From: Opitutales bacterium
Lineage (GTDB): Bacteria > Verrucomicrobiota > Verrucomicrobiia > Opitutales > T3Sed10-336
Direction: 5' to 3'
DNA length: 20,329 bases
Assembly: GCA_007132315.1 (NCBI GenBank)
Contig: SLOW01000066.1
Coordinates: 1-20,329 of the forward strand
The translations under genes were made by a program, and so were the position numbers. Below, piece by piece: positions 17,499 through 20,329 of the stretch. The notes under the pieces are model-generated. The model was not told the origin of the DNA. It saw only the letters and a list, made by a program, of their open reading frames with translations, and made no database searches. How positions within the stretch are numbered: the first letter of the stretch is position 1; each line of letters starts with the position of its first letter.

Positions 17499-18446
17499 TC
17501 AATAGCCATTCTCCCGCTTCACCACGTTCAGAAGCGGCTGGCCGGCGGCGAATCGTTTGAGGTTTTCCAGAACCAGCGCCTGGTTACGGGACACTCGCTC
17601 CGGCGAGGTGCCCGCGTTGTGCGAGGTGATGATCACATTTTCCATTCCCCACAAGGGGTGTTCGCCGGGAAGCGGCTCGGGATCGACAACGTCGAGACCC
17701 GCCCCGCCGATTTCGCACGTCTGCAACGCCGCCACTAACGCCGAGGTGTCGACCGTCTTCCCCCGTCCCACGGCGATCAAAAAAGCGTGGTTCTTCATGC
17801 GGCGGAAGGCTTCGGCATCGAACATCGCGCGGGTAGCGGGAACGTCGGGCACGGAAACCACCACCACATCCGAAACCTCCAATAAATGGTGGAAGCGATG
17901 GGTGCCCCAGACCGTCACTCCCTCAACACCGGAATCCCGGGGAGTGCGGCGCACGGCGACTACGTCCATGTTGAAACCCCGGGCCACCCGGGCCAGATGG
18001 CGGCCGACGCCGCCGAAGCCGACCAGCCCCAGCGTTTTCCCTCCGAGCTCGAAAACGCCGCCGGCCACCGGGCTGTCGCTTCCAATCCATTTTCCGGCAC
18101 GCGCGCATTCGCCGATTCCCCGGCTGAGGCCGAGGATGAGGGCGAAGGCATGTTCGGCGAGGACCGGACCGGCCACGTCACCCTTGGCGCACGTGAGAGT
18201 GACCCGCGAGGCTTGAAACTCGGGTCCGATCAAGCCCTCCACGCCGGCGCTTCCGACATGAACCCATTTAATCTGCGGCGCCTCCTTCAGGATCCCGGGC
18301 CACTGGTCACCGGGATTGCCAATCAGGATGTCGGCGTCGCGCACCTCCGTGGCCACACTCCCCCGATCGGCACGAACGATCTCGATGGCCGGCATAATGG
18401 CTCGAACGGATTCTTCATCAATGTTTTGCAGTGTAACCAGTTTCAT
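17499..18446 (-). CDS. D-2-hydroxyacid dehydrogenase (NAD(P)-dependent)
   Basis: The 315-residue cytoplasmic enzyme belongs to the family that interconverts 2-oxoacids and D-2-hydroxyacids (glyoxylate/hydroxypyruvate reductase, phosphoglycerate dehydrogenase and others). Seen: the NAD-binding GFGGVGRHLA motif (in LGLVGFGGVGRHLARVARGF, about 142-151), catalytic Arg in AVGRGKTVD, catalytic Glu in DVVDPEPLP, and catalytic His in SHNAG. After the fold-1 dinucleotide motif, the region VVAVRRTP carries Arg residues where NAD enzymes usually have Asp, hinting at NADP preference (inference). No ACT or regulatory domain. The exact substrate cannot be assigned. It appears to be a single-gene unit. Confidence 0.92.
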   Translation of the reverse strand: MKLVTLQNIDEESVRAIMPAIEIVRADRGSVATEVRDADILIGNPGDQWPGILKEAPQIKWVHVGSAGVEGLIGPEFQASRVTLTCAKGDVAGPVLAEHAFALILGLSRGIGECARAGKWIGSDSPVAGGVFELGGKTLGLVGFGGVGRHLARVARGFNMDVVAVRRTPRDSGVEGVTVWGTHRFHHLLEVSDVVVVSVPDVPATRAMFDAEAFRRMKNHAFLIAVGRGKTVDTSALVAALQTCEIGGAGLDVVDPEPLPGEHPLWGMENVIITSHNAGTSPERVSRNQALVLENLKRFAAGQPLLNVVKRENGY

Positions 18447-18593
18447 TGAAAAAATAAGATTCGGATTGGCTCATATTCTAACGCCGTCTGCGCGGCGGCT
18501 TTGTTTCGACGGGCTCCTTAGGAAAAGTAGAGGGGAAGTCGACGCTACGACTTTCCAACGAACTTCAGATCTTTGGCCCCTTATTTCTGAAAT

Positions 18594-18612
18594 CTTGCGC
18601 GAATCGCGCAAG
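18594..18612. repeat. Perfect 9-bp palindrome with one central base
   Basis: CTTGCGCGA and TCGCGCAAG surround a single A. As RNA it would form a 7-bp stem with a 5-base loop. On the plus strand it is followed by GGGTTTTCC, slightly terminator-like, but no plus-strand gene lies upstream. It shares the 12-mer GCGCGAATCGCG with the minus strand of the infB-rbfA spacer (about 5563-5574), perhaps a common repeat family. Confidence 0.45.
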
Positions 18613-18730
18613 GGTTTTCCTGAGCGTTGCCCTCCACCTGACGCCTGATTGGTACCGGCTACGCCGGGTTGGGTAGAGCCCGTATCCTGCTCCGCACCGA
18701 AAGTTTTCTCTGCCGTCGGGTTGGACACAA

Positions 18731-18761
18731 CCGAAGGAGGTCCGAAAAACACCTGCTTCGG
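18731..18761 (+). promoter_or_regulatory. Hairpin enclosing a perfect Shine-Dalgarno sequence
   Basis: The left arm CCGAAGGAGGT pairs with the right arm ACCTGCTTCGG at 10 of 11 positions around a 9-base loop. The left arm contains AAGGAGGT (18734-18741), a full anti-SD match rare in this window, yet no ATG or GTG follows at proper spacing. It lies about 100 bp before the nuoE ATG. Confidence 0.4.
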
Positions 18762-18858
18762 TTCAAGAAAAAACAAGGGATGGCCAAACATTTACAATAA
18801 AAGCAGATACGTCGATCAGGTAAACCCCTACTATTGGGACGAACCAAAGACATTATCC

Positions 18859-19377
18859 ATGAATGCAACATCATCTCCTGAGTCAATGGAAATCGAACCG
18901 GAAGTCCGTAAAGGCATTGATGAATGCGTGGACCGGTGGAAGGACAAGGAGGGCAATCTCATCATGATTCTCCACGAAATTCAAAACCAGCATGGGTATG
19001 TCCCCCGCGAAGCCAGTTTGCTTTTGGCGGAAAAAACCGGGGTCCCCATGGCACGGATTTATGAGGTTATAACCTTTTATCATTACTTCCGGCTGGTTCC
19101 CCAGGGGAAACACAATGTGACGGTGTGCAATGGCACCGCCTGCTATTTGAAGGGAGCGGGGCGTCTCCTCAGCACCTTTGAACAAAAACTGAAAATAAAG
19201 GACGGGGAGACTTCGGAAGACCGCATGTTCCACCTCGAAACGGTTCGTTGTATCGGCTGCTGCGGGATGTCGCCTGCCCTGGTCATTGATAAAAACACCC
19301 TGGGCAAGATGGTTCCGGAGAAAATCGAGAAAATCGTGGATGACATTCTAGCGAGCGAGCAAACCAATGAAAACTAA
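18859..19377 (+). CDS. nuoE: NuoE/HydC-like [2Fe-2S] subunit (24-kDa type)
   Basis: The 172-residue protein matches the small thioredoxin-like [2Fe-2S] subunit of complex I NADH modules, NAD-linked hydrogenases and formate dehydrogenases. The N-terminal helical part has LIMILHEIQNQHGYVPREA and VPMARIYEVITFYHYF. The cluster ligands are all present: Cys90-x4-Cys95 (CNGTAC) and Cys131-x3-Cys135 (CIGCC). I placed the start at the ATG at 18859; Met10 (MEIEPEVRKG) is an alternative, and the frame further upstream lacks family character. Its stop overlaps the start of the next gene by 11 bases. The partner's hydrogenase-like layout means this may belong to a bifurcating hydrogenase rather than complex I. 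Confidence 0.93.
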   Translation: MNATSSPESMEIEPEVRKGIDECVDRWKDKEGNLIMILHEIQNQHGYVPREASLLLAEKTGVPMARIYEVITFYHYFRLVPQGKHNVTVCNGTACYLKGAGRLLSTFEQKLKIKDGETSEDRMFHLETVRCIGCCGMSPALVIDKNTLGKMVPEKIEKIVDDILASEQTNEN

Positions 19378-20329
19378 ATCCTTCGAAGAGACGCTGGCAT
19401 TTCTGAAATCAGGCGCTGAATCCAAACCCGTTTCGCAGCAATGGATTCGGGTGGGACTCGATTCGGGAGGAATCGCCGCCGGGGCGGAATCGCTGATTGA
19501 GGTGCTACGCAAAGCATGCGGTGAAGCCGGATTGAACATTCCCGTTGAGCGAACCGGATCCTATGGGTATGCCTTTATTGATCCCCTGGTGGAAGTGGGC
19601 GGGGACAACGAGCCGGCCACACTTTACGGGCAGGTGGATGAAGAACTGGCCGCGCGCATTGTCAAAGAGCACCTTCGGGAAAAACGGCTGTTGGACGACC
19701 ACATCGTAGCCAGCCGCTCCAGGGGAACTTCTTTCGACGGGCCGCCGGAGGCGATTCTGGTGTTGGACACGTCCCAGGAAGACGGCGACAAAACCCGTTT
19801 TTTCCAGTCTTCCTTCGTCGATGAACTCCGCAGCCGGGGCCGGGAAGGCAAAGTGCAGGTGGTTCGGGCCCTCGATATGGGCCTTTACGACAAGGGAATG
19901 GTCGTGCAGCTGCTGCCTTCCCGCGTCACCTACACCAATGTCCTCAGTCGCGACATCGCCCGCATCGTCGAAGATTCCATCGGGAAGGGCGAAGTGGTGA
20001 AGGATCTCCTCTGCGACGAAAACGACCGCCAGGTCCGCATTGTCCTGAGAAACTGCGGCCTGATCGATCCGGAGAGCATCGAGGATGCCATCCGGGCGGG
20101 CGCCTATGAAGGCCTGGTCCGGGCCATCACCGATGGCAATCCCGATAAGGTCATTGCCACAATGAAGACCAGCGACCTGCGCGGACGAGGCGGTGCGGGG
20201 TTTCCAACCGGGTTGAAATGGGAATTGACGCGCAAACCGCAAGCGGATGTCAAATACGTCATCTGCAATGCGGACGAGGGAGACCCCGGAGCCTTTATGG
20301 ATCGCAGTATTTTGGAGGGCGATCCCCAC
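19367..20329 (+). CDS. nuoF: NuoF/HydB-like NADH-binding flavoprotein, 3' end cut by window
   Basis: The ATG at 19367 overlaps the nuoE end by 11 bases, and 321 codons run open to the window edge. The FMN/NADH core begins near residue 225 (VLRNCGLIDPESIEDAI). It shows the FMN loop GRGGAGFPTG (273-282) and the NADH block CNADEGDPGAF (300-310). Two thioredoxin/ferredoxin-like modules precede it: one at about 26-105 (VGLDSGGIAAGA, TGSYGYAFIDPLVEV, then a VDEELAARIVKEHL end), the second at about 128-215 (VVRALDMGLYDKGMVVQLLP, then DIARIVEDSIGKGEVVKDLL). Related HydB/HndC proteins carry one such domain with Cys ligands. Here those positions read Gly34, Ser65 and Ala69 in the first, Asp170 and Tyr174 in the second. 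The C-terminal [4Fe-4S] part is outside. It would pass electrons between NADH and the NuoE-like subunit. Confidence 0.9.
   Translation, partial: MKTKSFEETLAFLKSGAESKPVSQQWIRVGLDSGGIAAGAESLIEVLRKACGEAGLNIPVERTGSYGYAFIDPLVEVGGDNEPATLYGQVDEELAARIVKEHLREKRLLDDHIVASRSRGTSFDGPPEAILVLDTSQEDGDKTRFFQSSFVDELRSRGREGKVQVVRALDMGLYDKGMVVQLLPSRVTYTNVLSRDIARIVEDSIGKGEVVKDLLCDENDRQVRIVLRNCGLIDPESIEDAIRAGAYEGLVRAITDGNPDKVIATMKTSDLRGRGGAGFPTGLKWELTRKPQADVKYVICNADEGDPGAFMDRSILEGDPH

Larger units (their letters stand above)
18447..18858. other. 412-bp divergent intergenic region with several hairpins
   Basis: It separates the dehydrogenase (minus) from nuoE (plus) and is the most AT-rich stretch near this end. 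No gene is supported: the frame in phase with nuoE upstream of 18859 is not NuoE-like. It contains a perfect palindrome (18594-18612), a short stem CCGGC/GCCGG (18655-18667), and a stem enclosing an anti-SD match (18731-18761). A TACAAT box (18793-18798, 5 of 6 to a -10) lies 61 bp before nuoE but has no good -35. Confidence 0.5.

Noticed and set aside
18482..18505. CGCCG/CGGCG stem followed by a T-rich stretch as a plus-strand terminator
   Set aside because: No plus-strand gene lies upstream to be terminated, and the stem is only 5 bp with G/C-interrupted T residues.

Overview
This window reads as chromosomal DNA from a GC-rich Gram-negative bacterium. The best guess is the PVC group, Verrucomicrobiota and possibly class Opitutia. 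That guess rests on general resemblance: the IF-2 N-terminus style, FabV as enoyl reductase, weak Shine-Dalgarno use, and a Ser/Thr kinase next to sigma-54. It is inference, not a database result. Nearly all of the window is core or housekeeping content. No rRNA, tRNA, CRISPR array, insertion sequence or phage gene was recognised.

Layout, left to right. The 3' part of fabV (+, 1-945) converges on a SlyD-like FKBP isomerase (-, 970-1401). That gene diverges from a single-domain response regulator (+, 1616-2041). A minus-strand block from 9465 down to 2115 is the classic translation/RNA-processing cluster nusA - infB - rbfA - nrnA - truB - ribF. The last three genes are joined by 4-base stop/start overlaps (ATGA, GTGA). 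A good sigma-70-like promoter and a leader hairpin precede nusA. A 505-bp palindrome-rich spacer, probably a repeat insertion, splits infB from rbfA. Upstream of nusA lies an IscA/ErpA-type A-type Fe-S carrier gene (-, 9657-9983).

The plus-strand group 10125-13457 holds a soluble Hanks-type Ser/Thr kinase, rpoN (sigma-54) and an alpha/beta-hydrolase lipoprotein. The next minus-strand operon (17158 down to 13560) encodes a MacA-like adaptor, a MacB-type ATPase, a MacB-type permease and a small DUF983-like zinc-ribbon membrane protein, the last two starting at ATGA overlaps. A D-2-hydroxyacid dehydrogenase follows (-, 17499-18446). The window ends with a redox operon (+): nuoE/hydC-like, then the first 321 codons of a nuoF/hydB-like flavoprotein cut by the window edge.

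The most unusual coding observation is in the NuoF/HydB-like protein. It carries two consecutive thioredoxin/ferredoxin-like modules before the FMN domain, and both appear to have lost the cysteines that would hold a [2Fe-2S] cluster. The most unusual non-coding observations are the structured spacers at 5193-5697 and 18447-18858; the latter hides a perfect anti-SD match inside a hairpin.
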